A stretch of 64,000 nucleotides of DNA from Proteocatella sphenisci DSM 23131 (GTDB lineage: Bacteria > Bacillota > Clostridia > Peptostreptococcales > Filifactoraceae): contig NZ_AUID01000008.1 of the NCBI RefSeq assembly GCF_000423525.1, positions 1 to 64,000 on the forward strand. Reading direction: 5' to 3'. The position numbers and the translations under genes are program-made. Positions 1-7,679 of this stretch are shown piece by piece. Position 1 is the first letter of the stretch. The number at the start of each line of letters is the position of its first letter. The notes under the pieces were generated by a model, which worked only from the letters and a program-made list of their open reading frames with translations, was not told the DNA's origin and ran no database searches.

Positions 1-1
1 G

Positions 2-898
2 AAGCTGAGAAGCGATGCAAAAGTAATGGCAGCATATGCAAACAAGCTGCTTTCTGGAGCAGACCTGTTTCCAGCATCAGAAGAAGGTTATTTTGAAAGA
101 GGGATCAGGCACCAGGTTTGGAGACAAGACGGCAAGATAGCAGCAAAAAGAGGAGTAGAGATGCTCATTAAGAAGCTTAACAACGAAGATTATCAGACAG
201 AACTTATTATACCAGAAAAAGAACTTGTTCCAGTGGCGCCGCCCATAAAAGATCTTTCAAAAGCGAGAATAGCACTTCTTAACACAGGAGGAATAGTACC
301 AGTAGACAACCCTGATAGAATACAGTCAGCCTCAGCTACAAGATGGGGAAGATATTCAATAGAAGGAATAGAAAGGCTCGAGAGTGGCAAATACAAGACC
401 ATACATGCAGGATTTGACCCTGCAGCAGCAGATGCAGATCCAAATGTAATAGCACCTGTAGACGCACTCAGAGTGCTTGAAAAAGAGGGTAAATTTGGTT
501 CACTTCATCCATATTTCTACACTACAGTAGGAACAGGGACTACTCAGGCAGAAGCATCAAGGATGGCGATAGAAATTCTGGAGCAGCTTGAAGAAGATAA
601 TGTAGACGGAGTAATAATGGTTTCTACATGAGGGACCTGCACACGTTGCGGAGCAACGATGGTAAAAGAAATAGAAAAAGCAGGTATGCCTGTAGTTCAC
701 ATGTGTAACATAGTTCCCGTGTCAGAAACTGTAGGAGTAAACAAGATAGTGCCAACAATATCTATACCGTATCCACTTGGAAACCCTAACACATCAAAAG
801 AAGAACAGTGGAAACTCAGATACCACAGAGTAAGCGTGGCCCTTGATGCACTTACATCAGATGTAGATCAGCAGACAGTTTTCAAAGTTAAAATATAA
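2..898 (+). CDS. grdI: Betaine/glycine reductase component B, selenoprotein beta subunit (3' part)
   Basis: This is the selenoprotein subunit of a Stickland-type reductase (component B), which forms a Schiff-base-independent substrate complex and passes a carboxymethyl group to selenoprotein A, finally giving acetyl phosphate. The frame is open from the left edge, so the N-terminus (roughly 140 residues by family length, about 435) lies outside. An in-frame TGA at 629-631 is followed by Gly-Thr-Cys-Thr-Arg-Cys-Gly-Ala-Thr-Met, the conserved U-x-x-C-x-x-C site of GrdB/GrdF/GrdI, so TGA is read as selenocysteine and the frame continues to TAA at 896-898. About 298 residues are visible. Glycine (GrdB), sarcosine (GrdF) and betaine (GrdI) versions share this motif; the betaine assignment is inferred from the carnitine-to-betaine genes just downstream. 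The family is certain, the substrate is not. Confidence 0.88.
629..660 (+). promoter_or_regulatory. Selenocysteine UGA codon and bacterial SECIS-like hairpin
   Basis: The UGA at 629-631 is followed by a perfect 6-bp stem, CGTTGC (644-649) and GCAACG (653-658), around a GGA apical loop (650-652). Its apex is about 18 nt from the UGA, as expected for a bacterial SECIS that recruits SelB. The hairpin lies inside the coding sequence and encodes the conserved Arg-Cys-Gly-Ala-Thr stretch. The role is inferred from position and from the family. Confidence 0.82.
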
Positions 899-934
899 GT
901 AAACTATTTCAATTTAAAACTCAGGAGGTATACC

Positions 935-1810
935 ATGAACAATGAAGTAATAATAACATGTGCGATTACAGGGTCTGGGGACTCAGCTAACAAGAGTCCT
1001 AACGTGCCGGTAACACCAGAAGAAATTGCAGCATCTGCAGTAGCTGCGGCTAAAGCAGGAGCGTCTGTGGCTCACGTTCACGTCAGAAACCCAGAAACAA
1101 GAGGTTTCAGTAGAGATGTAAAACTATACCAAGAGGTTGCAAAGCTCATAAGAGAGAGTGGAGTAGACATGATACTTAACATTACCGCGGGTATGGGTGC
1201 TGATTTCGTACCTGATGAAGAAAATCCAAATATGGGCGGACCAGGTTCAGATATGATAAGCCCTGCAGAAAGAGTAAGGCACATAGAGCTTATAAAGCCA
1301 GATATTTCAACTCTTGATTGTGGGTCCATGAACTATGCAACAAGCGCATACATAGCTACTATGGATATGCTAAGAGAGACAGCAAGAAGAATCCAGGCAG
1401 CTGGAGTGAAGCCAGAAATAGAGGTTTTTGAGCTAGGGCACATATGGCAGGCAAAACAGCTTATGAAAGAAGGACTGATTGATCCAGATCCAATGTTCCA
1501 GCTGTGTATGGGCATACCATATGGTGCGGAAGCAACTACAGATAATATGGTAGCAATGGTAAATGCTCTTCCAAAAGGGGCAAACTGGGGGTCGTTTTCT
1601 ATAGGAAAGATGCAGATGCCTTGGGCAGCTCAGTCGGTTCTTCTGGGTGGAAATGTAAGAGTTGGGCTTGAAGATAATATATATCTTGGAAAAGGTCATT
1701 TTGCAACGAATGAAGAACTTGTTTTAAATGCCAGAGAAATTGTTGAAAGAATGGGCGCTAGAATACTAAATCCGGAGGAAGCAAGAATAAAACTTAAGCT
1801 TAAAAAATAA
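935..1810 (+). CDS. BKACE family beta-keto acid cleavage enzyme, probable dehydrocarnitine cleavage enzyme
   Basis: A 291-residue DUF849/BKACE protein. The family is made of zinc TIM-barrel enzymes that condense a beta-keto acid with acetyl-CoA and release acetoacetate plus a new acyl-CoA. The metal-binding His-x-His is present in AHVHVRNPE (His47, His49), and the C-terminal VRVGLEDN block (Arg242, Glu246, Asp247) matches the family's catalytic Arg and metal/substrate Glu. Residue numbers differ from Kce but spacing and order agree. It sits between a betaine-reductase-type selenoprotein and an L-carnitine dehydrogenase-like gene, so the natural substrate is most likely 3-dehydrocarnitine, giving betainyl-CoA and acetoacetate. 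A 3-keto-5-aminohexanoate role (lysine fermentation) is less likely because no kam/kdd/kal genes are nearby. The ATG follows a good AGGAGG site. Confidence 0.85.
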   Translation: MNNEVIITCAITGSGDSANKSPNVPVTPEEIAASAVAAAKAGASVAHVHVRNPETRGFSRDVKLYQEVAKLIRESGVDMILNITAGMGADFVPDEENPNMGGPGSDMISPAERVRHIELIKPDISTLDCGSMNYATSAYIATMDMLRETARRIQAAGVKPEIEVFELGHIWQAKQLMKEGLIDPDPMFQLCMGIPYGAEATTDNMVAMVNALPKGANWGSFSIGKMQMPWAAQSVLLGGNVRVGLEDNIYLGKGHFATNEELVLNAREIVERMGARILNPEEARIKLKLKK

Positions 1811-1878
1811 TTCGGGTGGCTTTAAGGCTAATTGCAGTCTAATTTGTTAAAATATTCATTAAATGGAAGGAGCAAATA

Positions 1879-2880
1879 ATGTATCTTGGGAAAAATGAAA
1901 TAAAAACAGTTGCTATAATTGGAACAGGGGTTATAGGTGCAGGATGGGCAGCAAGATGCCTTCATAGAGGTGTGGATGTATGTGCATATGATCCAGGAGC
2001 TGATGCAGAAGCTCTTCTTAGAGAAGTTGTAGAAAATTCAGAGCAGGCAATGGAAAAAATAGTTGACGTACCTGATGCCAAAAAAGGTAAACTTACATTT
2101 GTAAAATCTATAAAAGAAGCAGTTGAAAATGCAGATTATATTCAGGAAAGTGTGCCAGAAGTAGAAACAATAAAAATACCTACTTTAAATGAAATAGATA
2201 AATATGCTAAGGCTAATGCTATTATAGGAACAAGTACTTCGGGTCTTCTTCCTAGCAGACTTCAGTCAGAACTAAAACATCCAGAAAGATTTGTTGTAGC
2301 GCATCCATTCAATCCTGTCTATCTGCTTCCACTTGTAGAAGTACTTGGAGGAGAAAAAACAGACAAAGGGGCTTGTGATACAGCTGCAGATTTTTATAGA
2401 TCTATAGGAATGAAGCCTCTTATGGTTAGAAAAGAAATAGATGGATTTGTTGCAGACAGACTTCTTGAAGCATTATGGAGAGAGATTCTTCACCTTGTTA
2501 ACGATGATGTTGCAACAACTCAGGAAATTGATGATGCCATAATCTATGGGGCTGGACTAAGATGGGCAATAATGGGAACTAATATGACATATTATCTGGC
2601 AGGCGGAAAAAATGGGATGAGACATTTTATGGAGCAATTTGGTCCTGCACTCAAATTACCCTGGGCTCATGTAGAAGCACCCGAGCTTACAGATGAGCTA
2701 ATCGACAAGATGGTTGATCAGACAGCGGAGCAAGGAGCTGGAAAGAATCTTCGTGAGTGGGAGCAGCTTAGAGATAACTGCCTGGTTTCTATAATGAAAG
2801 CTCTTTCTGAATTTGATCATGGAGCAGGCAAGATAATTAAGGAAGATCTTGCTATTCAGACTGAAAAACTGGGCCTATAA
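1879..2880 (+). CDS. lcdH: L-carnitine dehydrogenase (3-hydroxyacyl-CoA dehydrogenase family)
   Basis: A 333-residue single-unit 3-hydroxyacyl-CoA dehydrogenase-type protein, close to the usual length of carnitine 3-dehydrogenases. The N-terminal Rossmann fold shows GTGVIGAGWA (Gly15, Gly17, Gly20). The catalytic His142 in AHPFNPVYLL and Glu154 have the 12-residue spacing of the family's His/Glu dyad. Residues of the C-terminal domain (GLRWAIMG, near 226-233) resemble the carnitine dehydrogenase group rather than fatty-acid beta-oxidation enzymes, which are shorter (about 280) and sit with crotonase genes. Expected reaction: L-carnitine + NAD+ to 3-dehydrocarnitine + NADH, feeding the preceding BKACE enzyme. 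It is 68 bp downstream of that gene with a GGAAGGAG site. Confidence 0.83.
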   Translation: MYLGKNEIKTVAIIGTGVIGAGWAARCLHRGVDVCAYDPGADAEALLREVVENSEQAMEKIVDVPDAKKGKLTFVKSIKEAVENADYIQESVPEVETIKIPTLNEIDKYAKANAIIGTSTSGLLPSRLQSELKHPERFVVAHPFNPVYLLPLVEVLGGEKTDKGACDTAADFYRSIGMKPLMVRKEIDGFVADRLLEALWREILHLVNDDVATTQEIDDAIIYGAGLRWAIMGTNMTYYLAGGKNGMRHFMEQFGPALKLPWAHVEAPELTDELIDKMVDQTAEQGAGKNLREWEQLRDNCLVSIMKALSEFDHGAGKIIKEDLAIQTEKLGL

Positions 2881-2921
2881 TAAAAGTTGAAATAGTATTT
2901 ACCATATCTTGATAATTGTTA

Positions 2922-2970
2922 CACTGGCGTACAGTATCTGGAATTTTTCGGAAATCTCTGTATGCCAGTG
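2922..2970 (+). other. Long intergenic hairpin inside the carnitine operon
   Basis: A 13-bp stem pairs 2922-2934 with 2958-2970, with one G-U pair and a 23-nt loop. It is followed by an A-rich stretch and the ribosome binding site of the 46-residue peptide, not by a U-tract. It is therefore unlikely to be a simple terminator. A processing site, an mRNA-stabilising element or an attenuator between the enzyme and transporter genes fits better. Confidence 0.6.
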
Positions 2971-2993
2971 AAAAATAGAAAGGAAGGTATTTC

Positions 2994-3134
2994 ATGGGTG
3001 AGATAGTAGTATCTATATTTATAGGCGGATGGATGATGCTTGTTGGAGTATTTATGCATTGGAGTCTTAGCAAGGAAGAGAAGAAATACAGACAAGAAGA
3101 GCTCACAGCAGAGGCTTCTGCAAATGAAAATTAA
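2994..3134 (+). CDS. Small membrane protein encoded beside a sodium:solute symporter
   Basis: A 46-residue peptide preceded by AAAGGAAGG. Residues 4-24 form one hydrophobic segment with Gly-Gly-Trp-Met-Met, and the C-terminal half is charged (KEEKKYRQEE). It is immediately upstream of the SSS symporter gene (21 bp), in the same orientation. Short single-span proteins in this position are known beside several bacterial SSS transporters and are annotated as symporter small accessory proteins; the biochemical role is unclear. The good Shine-Dalgarno site, the membrane segment and the position support a real gene. Confidence 0.72.
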   Translation: MGEIVVSIFIGGWMMLVGVFMHWSLSKEEKKYRQEELTAEASANEN

Positions 3135-3155
3135 TGGGATTATAGGAGGTATAAT

Positions 3156-4760
3156 ATGAATATATATTTAATAGGAGTTATTATAAGTATTATAGTCTAC
3201 ATAATTATAGGTAATTACGCAGGAAAAAGCGTAAAAGACATAGATGATTATTACGTAAGTGGAAGAAATGCAACGACAATACTTATAGCAGGAACTCTAT
3301 TCGCATCAATGCTGAGCACTAATGGTTTTATGGGTGATACAGGCTGGGTATATGACGGAAATATCACCAAACTCGTTATGCTGAATGTCCTTTGTGGTTC
3401 GGGATATATAATTGGACCTATGTTCTTTGGAAGATATCTGAGAAGATCACAGGTTGTAACAATGCCTGAATTCTATGGGAAAAGATTTAATTCAAGGAGA
3501 ATACAGTCATTTGCAGGTATAACTACAGTTATATCTCTTACGGCATATCTGCTGGCAGTTACCCAAGGAACAGCACTGTTAATGCAGCAGCTTACTGGAC
3601 TTTCTTTTGGGATATGTCTGGTGATTTCATTTATATGTTTTACATCATTCACAATGTATTCAGGATCATCAGGAGTTATCTTGACAGATACTCTTATGTT
3701 TATGATTTTTATATCGGCTACTATTGTTGCAGGCCCTTTTATATTTCAAGCGGCAGGCGGAGTTTCCAGTGTTATACCAAATGTAATTTCGGATCCGGCT
3801 ATTTCTCATGACATGCTATCATACCATGGAATTCTGGGACAAGGAGAGAGCGCTCTTGATTCAATGATATATGCGATAACTATGGGAATTGTGTGGCTTA
3901 TAACTGTTTCTGTAAGTCCCTGGCAGGCCAGCCGTAACCTCATGGCAAAAAATGAGCACGTAACCTTCAGGGCAGGAGTTGTTGCGTGTATATGTACTAC
4001 AGTATTTCTGACCTTCTTATATTTTATCGCGGTAGCAATCAAACTCATCAATCCAGCGATAAGTCCGAGTGAGCAAGTTATAATATGGTCATGTTTCAAT
4101 GTAATGCCAAAATTTGTGGGAGTTCTTGTTCTTACAGGAGTAATGGCTGCGGGCCTATCGTCAGCATCTACTTTCCTTTCTGTTGTTGGTTTCAGTCTTA
4201 CAAATGATATTTACGATTTCAATTTTAAAGATGATAAGGCTAAACTTAGAATGAGCAGACTGACAATGCTTATAGTTGGAGTTATTGCTCTTGGCATAGC
4301 ATATATAATGCCACCTTCAATAAGGGTTATATCATGGTTTGCAAGTACTATAATAGCAGCATCTTGGGGACTTGTTGCATTTATGAGTGTATGGAGTAAA
4401 AAACTTACAGAAACAGGAGCTTTTTATGGGATGGTTACAGGTTTTGTAGTGTTCTTCGTTGGAAAAATGGCCAAAGAATTCATGGGTCTTCCTCTTAACA
4501 ACATACTGGATCCTTTCTTCCTTGCACTGCTGTTTGGATATATATCTATTATGATAGGTAATAAAAAAGGGACCATAGGTAAAGAAGAGAAAATATTTAT
4601 AAATATGATGCTTACTGTTCCAGAAGAAGAAAAATCAGCAGAACTCTTCAAGAGAGATAAGCTTTATGCAAAAGTACTTATAGCTTCTGGGGCACTAATG
4701 ATGGTTATACTCATAGTATTCTGGGCTATTCCATATAACAACTTTATGGGAGTCATGTAA
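3156..4760 (+). CDS. Sodium:solute symporter (SSS family), probable carnitine/betaine uptake
   Basis: A 534-residue integral membrane protein with about 13 hydrophobic segments and the SSS (PanF/PutP-like) layout: an early DDYYVSGR motif (near 30-37) typical of the family, FASMLSTNGFMGDTGW in the first repeat, and VMAAGLSSASTFLSVVG (near 330-346), which matches the Na+-site serines of TM8. The ATG follows AGGAGGT. The neighbours suggest that it imports the substrate of the pathway, either carnitine or betaine. This is inference; most betaine/carnitine carriers known are BCCT or ABC type, so an SSS protein here is notable. Substrate cannot be read from sequence. Confidence 0.82.
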   Translation: MNIYLIGVIISIIVYIIIGNYAGKSVKDIDDYYVSGRNATTILIAGTLFASMLSTNGFMGDTGWVYDGNITKLVMLNVLCGSGYIIGPMFFGRYLRRSQVVTMPEFYGKRFNSRRIQSFAGITTVISLTAYLLAVTQGTALLMQQLTGLSFGICLVISFICFTSFTMYSGSSGVILTDTLMFMIFISATIVAGPFIFQAAGGVSSVIPNVISDPAISHDMLSYHGILGQGESALDSMIYAITMGIVWLITVSVSPWQASRNLMAKNEHVTFRAGVVACICTTVFLTFLYFIAVAIKLINPAISPSEQVIIWSCFNVMPKFVGVLVLTGVMAAGLSSASTFLSVVGFSLTNDIYDFNFKDDKAKLRMSRLTMLIVGVIALGIAYIMPPSIRVISWFASTIIAASWGLVAFMSVWSKKLTETGAFYGMVTGFVVFFVGKMAKEFMGLPLNNILDPFFLALLFGYISIMIGNKKGTIGKEEKIFINMMLTVPEEEKSAELFKRDKLYAKVLIASGALMMVILIVFWAIPYNNFMGVM

Positions 4761-4789
4761 AACTTATATAAACATTTTAAGGAGGGCAT

Positions 4790-6841
4790 ATGAATTTAGA
4801 ATCATTAATGGCTCCAAAAAGCGTAGCGCTCATTGGGGCTTCAAATAAACCGGGATCACTGGGACATGATATGGTGCAGATGATAAAAAGAGGATCTTAC
4901 AGTGGAAATATTTATCCTGTAAATCCTAAATATGATGAGGTTTGCGGCATTAAATGCTACCCAGACCTGGAATCTATAGGAGGAAATGTAGATCTTGCTG
5001 TATTTTGTGTAGCAGCAAAAAGGCTTCCTGAACAGATAGACATTGCAGTTAAAAATAAAGTGAAATCACTTACCATATTTGCAAACTGTGTAGTTCAAGG
5101 CGATGAAGGATTTGAAGATAGAATAATTGAAAAATGCCTCGATGCAGGCATACCGGTATTAGGACACAATGCGATGGGATATTATAACAATGATCTGGAT
5201 CTTAGAATATGCGGATTTGAGGCTCCAGATGAAGGGGTAAAAGGGAATATTTCTATGATATCACAGTCCGGATCTGTTTTTAGCACCATATGTCACAACG
5301 AGCCACAGTTAAAATTCAATCTTGCTGTAGCAACTGGCACAGGCCATATAACGAGTCTTGAAGATTACATGATTTATGCACTTGAACAGAAGACAACAAA
5401 GGTAATGGCGGTATATATGGAGTCATCGAGAAAACCGGAGAGATTTGTCGAAGCGCTGAAGCTTGCAAAAGACAAAAAAACACCAGTTGTTCTCATGAAA
5501 GTTGGGAAATCAGAACTAGGAGCAGAGTTTGCAAAATCTCATACTGGAGGACTTGCGGGGGATGACGATGCTATTCAGGCAGTGCTTGATCATTATGGGG
5601 TAATAAGAGTGGACAGTTTGGAGGAGATGGCAAACACACTGGCAATTTTCAGCTTCTTCCCTGAGATTCCAAAAAAGGGAGGGCTGGTAGCTATAGCAGA
5701 TTCTGGAGGAGAACGGAATCTTCTGGCTGATGATGCTGAATATGTGGGAATTGAATATGCAGAGCTTTCTGAAGACACAATGGAAAAACTTGAAAATATT
5801 CAAGAGTTTGGGCAACACGCAAGCAATCCACTTGATCCATGGGGAACTGGAATAGATTTTGAAAAAATATTTGGTGACTCTATGTCTTGCATGCTCCGTG
5901 ATGAAAATGCAGCTATAGGACTTATATCTCAGGATCTGCGGGATGGATACTACCTGTCTGAAGGGTGTGTACAGGCACTTGAGCAAGGCAGCAATGAGGT
6001 TGGTAAACCAGTAGTTTTTCTTACGAATCTGGGAGGAGTAAGAAGAAAAGAGCTTACCGAAAAAATCAATCAAATTCCAGCTCCAGTACTTACTGGAACT
6101 AAGTCAGCGCTTAAAGCAGTAAAGAATTATCTTGGATTCAGAGATTTTGAATATGAATCAAGTAAAATTGATAAGCTGAAAATAAATGATGAGATTTCAG
6201 AACTTATAAAAAACAAGAGTGTTCTTAAAGAAACTGACGCGATGACAGTTTTAGAAAATCTCGGGTTTCCTGTGGTCAAAGCAGTAGAAATAAATTCTGC
6301 AGATGACTTGGAAGCTAAAAAAGGACTTTATCAATATCCTCTTGTTTTAAAAACAGCGGAAGAAGGCATACTGCATAAGGCAGATGTTGGAGGAGTAAAG
6401 CTTAGAATTGCGAATTTTGAAGAGCTTGAAGATGCATATGCTGACATGTCTGAAAGACTTGGGGAAAAATGTATAGTTGCACCTATGATATCTTTCGACA
6501 ATGAAATAATTCTGGGTATGAAAAATGATGAGACCTTTGGGCCAATGGTAATTGTTGGGGCAGGGGGCATATATACAGAGCTTCTTAAAGATAGAATAGT
6601 TATACTTCCAGAAGCATCTGAAAAAGAAATAAGAGAGAAACTGAAAACACTTAAGACTTATAAACTTTTTACGGGATTTAGAGGCAGTGAGAAAGCGGAT
6701 ATGGATCTGCTTATTGAAATAATCATGAGATTCTGCAAGATAGTGAAAACTCTTGGTAGCGAAATATCAGAAATAGATATAAATCCTGTCGCAATAAAAG
6801 GAAATCATATAGTGGCCCTGGATGCACTCATGATAAAATGA
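4790..6841 (+). CDS. ADP-forming acyl-CoA synthetase (fused alpha-beta, NDP-forming)
   Basis: A 683-residue protein with the domain order CoA-binding (about 1-130), succinyl-CoA-synthetase-like (about 150-450) and ATP-grasp (about 470-683). It belongs to the acetate-CoA ligase (ADP-forming) family, which makes ATP from an acyl-CoA, ADP and phosphate. SHTGGLAGDD (His251) matches the phosphorylated histidine loop, and LHKADVGGV (His529) the second histidine site of the ATP-grasp half. In this operon it could turn betainyl-CoA into betaine with gain of ATP, or equilibrate acetate and acetyl-CoA for the BKACE step. A good AAGGAGGG site precedes the ATG. It is the last gene before a strong terminator. 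Confidence 0.85.
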   Translation: MNLESLMAPKSVALIGASNKPGSLGHDMVQMIKRGSYSGNIYPVNPKYDEVCGIKCYPDLESIGGNVDLAVFCVAAKRLPEQIDIAVKNKVKSLTIFANCVVQGDEGFEDRIIEKCLDAGIPVLGHNAMGYYNNDLDLRICGFEAPDEGVKGNISMISQSGSVFSTICHNEPQLKFNLAVATGTGHITSLEDYMIYALEQKTTKVMAVYMESSRKPERFVEALKLAKDKKTPVVLMKVGKSELGAEFAKSHTGGLAGDDDAIQAVLDHYGVIRVDSLEEMANTLAIFSFFPEIPKKGGLVAIADSGGERNLLADDAEYVGIEYAELSEDTMEKLENIQEFGQHASNPLDPWGTGIDFEKIFGDSMSCMLRDENAAIGLISQDLRDGYYLSEGCVQALEQGSNEVGKPVVFLTNLGGVRRKELTEKINQIPAPVLTGTKSALKAVKNYLGFRDFEYESSKIDKLKINDEISELIKNKSVLKETDAMTVLENLGFPVVKAVEINSADDLEAKKGLYQYPLVLKTAEEGILHKADVGGVKLRIANFEELEDAYADMSERLGEKCIVAPMISFDNEIILGMKNDETFGPMVIVGAGGIYTELLKDRIVILPEASEKEIREKLKTLKTYKLFTGFRGSEKADMDLLIEIIMRFCKIVKTLGSEISEIDINPVAIKGNHIVALDALMIK

Positions 6842-6850
6842 ATATAAGTT

Positions 6851-6893
6851 AAAAAACAAAAAATGCTGGTTTTACTGGCATTTTTTGTTTTTT
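6851..6893. terminator. Bidirectional intrinsic terminator closing the carnitine/betaine operon
   Basis: A perfect 16-bp stem pairs 6851-6866 with 6878-6893 around an 11-nt loop. The outer part is A-tract on one side and T-tract on the other, so it can act in both directions. It separates the synthetase gene from the tetR promoter. Confidence 0.88.
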
Positions 6894-6908
6894 AACATAA
6901 GTATAATG

Positions 6909-6936
6909 TTGAAATGTGGGCATTTAGTGTTATAAT
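6909..6936 (+). promoter_or_regulatory. Sigma-A-type promoter of the tetR-trpS-lspA-tdh run
   Basis: TTGAAA at 6909-6914 and TATAAT at 6931-6936 are separated by 16 bp. They lie between the terminator and the TetR-family gene. Confidence 0.65.
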
Positions 6937-6975
6937 TAAGATGAAATAAAAATTTCAGTCGGAGGATATATTTAA

Positions 6976-7662
6976 ATGGAAATAGATATAAATAATGCAG
7001 AATCGAAAATGAGTGACAAAAAATATATACAAAAAAAAAGGATTATTAAATATTTTATAGATGCTGTAAAACAAATCCAGGAAGATGAAGGGCTCAAAGC
7101 TGTAACAATTAGAAAGGTAGCAGATATAGCAGGTTATAACAGTGCTACGCTTTATAATTATTTTGAGAATTTAGACCACCTTCTTTTGTTTGCGTCCATG
7201 GATTATTTTCAGGAATATGTGGATCAGCTACCTAAACGCCTCAAGGATGTAAGGGACCCAATTCAAAGATACATTATTGTGGCAGAATGTTTTTACAAGA
7301 ATTCATTTCTTCATCCACAAAATTTTTACTCTATTTTTTTTGCAAAGGTATCGAATTCAATAGATGAATATATTCGTGATTATTATGAATTGTTTCCTAT
7401 TGACACCTCGGAGATGGATGAAGACATAGCGACCATGGTAAGAGAAACTGATTTATTCTCAAGAGGCAGCATATCGATTAAAAAGTGCATAGACGAGGGT
7501 TTTTTTACCAAAGAAGAAGGTATAGAACTTAATGATATAATGATATATGTATATGAGAGCTTCCTTTACAGGGTTATTCATGATGAAATTGACCCTGCTG
7601 AGGCTAATGAAAAAATAAATAAATACTTGTCAAATATAATCAAAAAGTATAGAATTAAGTAA
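6976..7662 (+). CDS. TetR/AcrR family transcriptional regulator
   Basis: A 228-residue TetR-type repressor. The N-terminal helix-turn-helix is visible as AVTIRKVADIAGYNSATLYN (about 41-60) followed by YFENLDHLL, the classical TetR pattern. The C-terminal ligand domain is divergent and does not reveal the effector. It has its own promoter after the terminator, reads away from the carnitine/betaine operon, and is followed after 17 bp by trpS. It may control the upstream catabolic genes, itself or both; the sequence does not decide. A second in-frame ATG at 7009 is possible, but the SD GGAGGA precedes 6976. Confidence 0.85.
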   Translation: MEIDINNAESKMSDKKYIQKKRIIKYFIDAVKQIQEDEGLKAVTIRKVADIAGYNSATLYNYFENLDHLLLFASMDYFQEYVDQLPKRLKDVRDPIQRYIIVAECFYKNSFLHPQNFYSIFFAKVSNSIDEYIRDYYELFPIDTSEMDEDIATMVRETDLFSRGSISIKKCIDEGFFTKEEGIELNDIMIYVYESFLYRVIHDEIDPAEANEKINKYLSNIIKKYRIK

Positions 7663-7679
7663 ACAAATAGGAGGATTAA

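Noticed and set aside
626-660. Apparent frameshift or nonsense mutation splitting the reductase gene
   Set aside because: The frame is the same on both sides of the TGA, and the flanking residues are the conserved selenocysteine site with a SECIS-like stem. A pseudogene would not keep these.
5516-6073. Antisense open frame of about 185 codons inside the ADP-forming synthetase gene
   Set aside because: It is a by-product of codon bias on the other strand. It has no ribosome binding site, no family features, and the plus-strand gene is complete.
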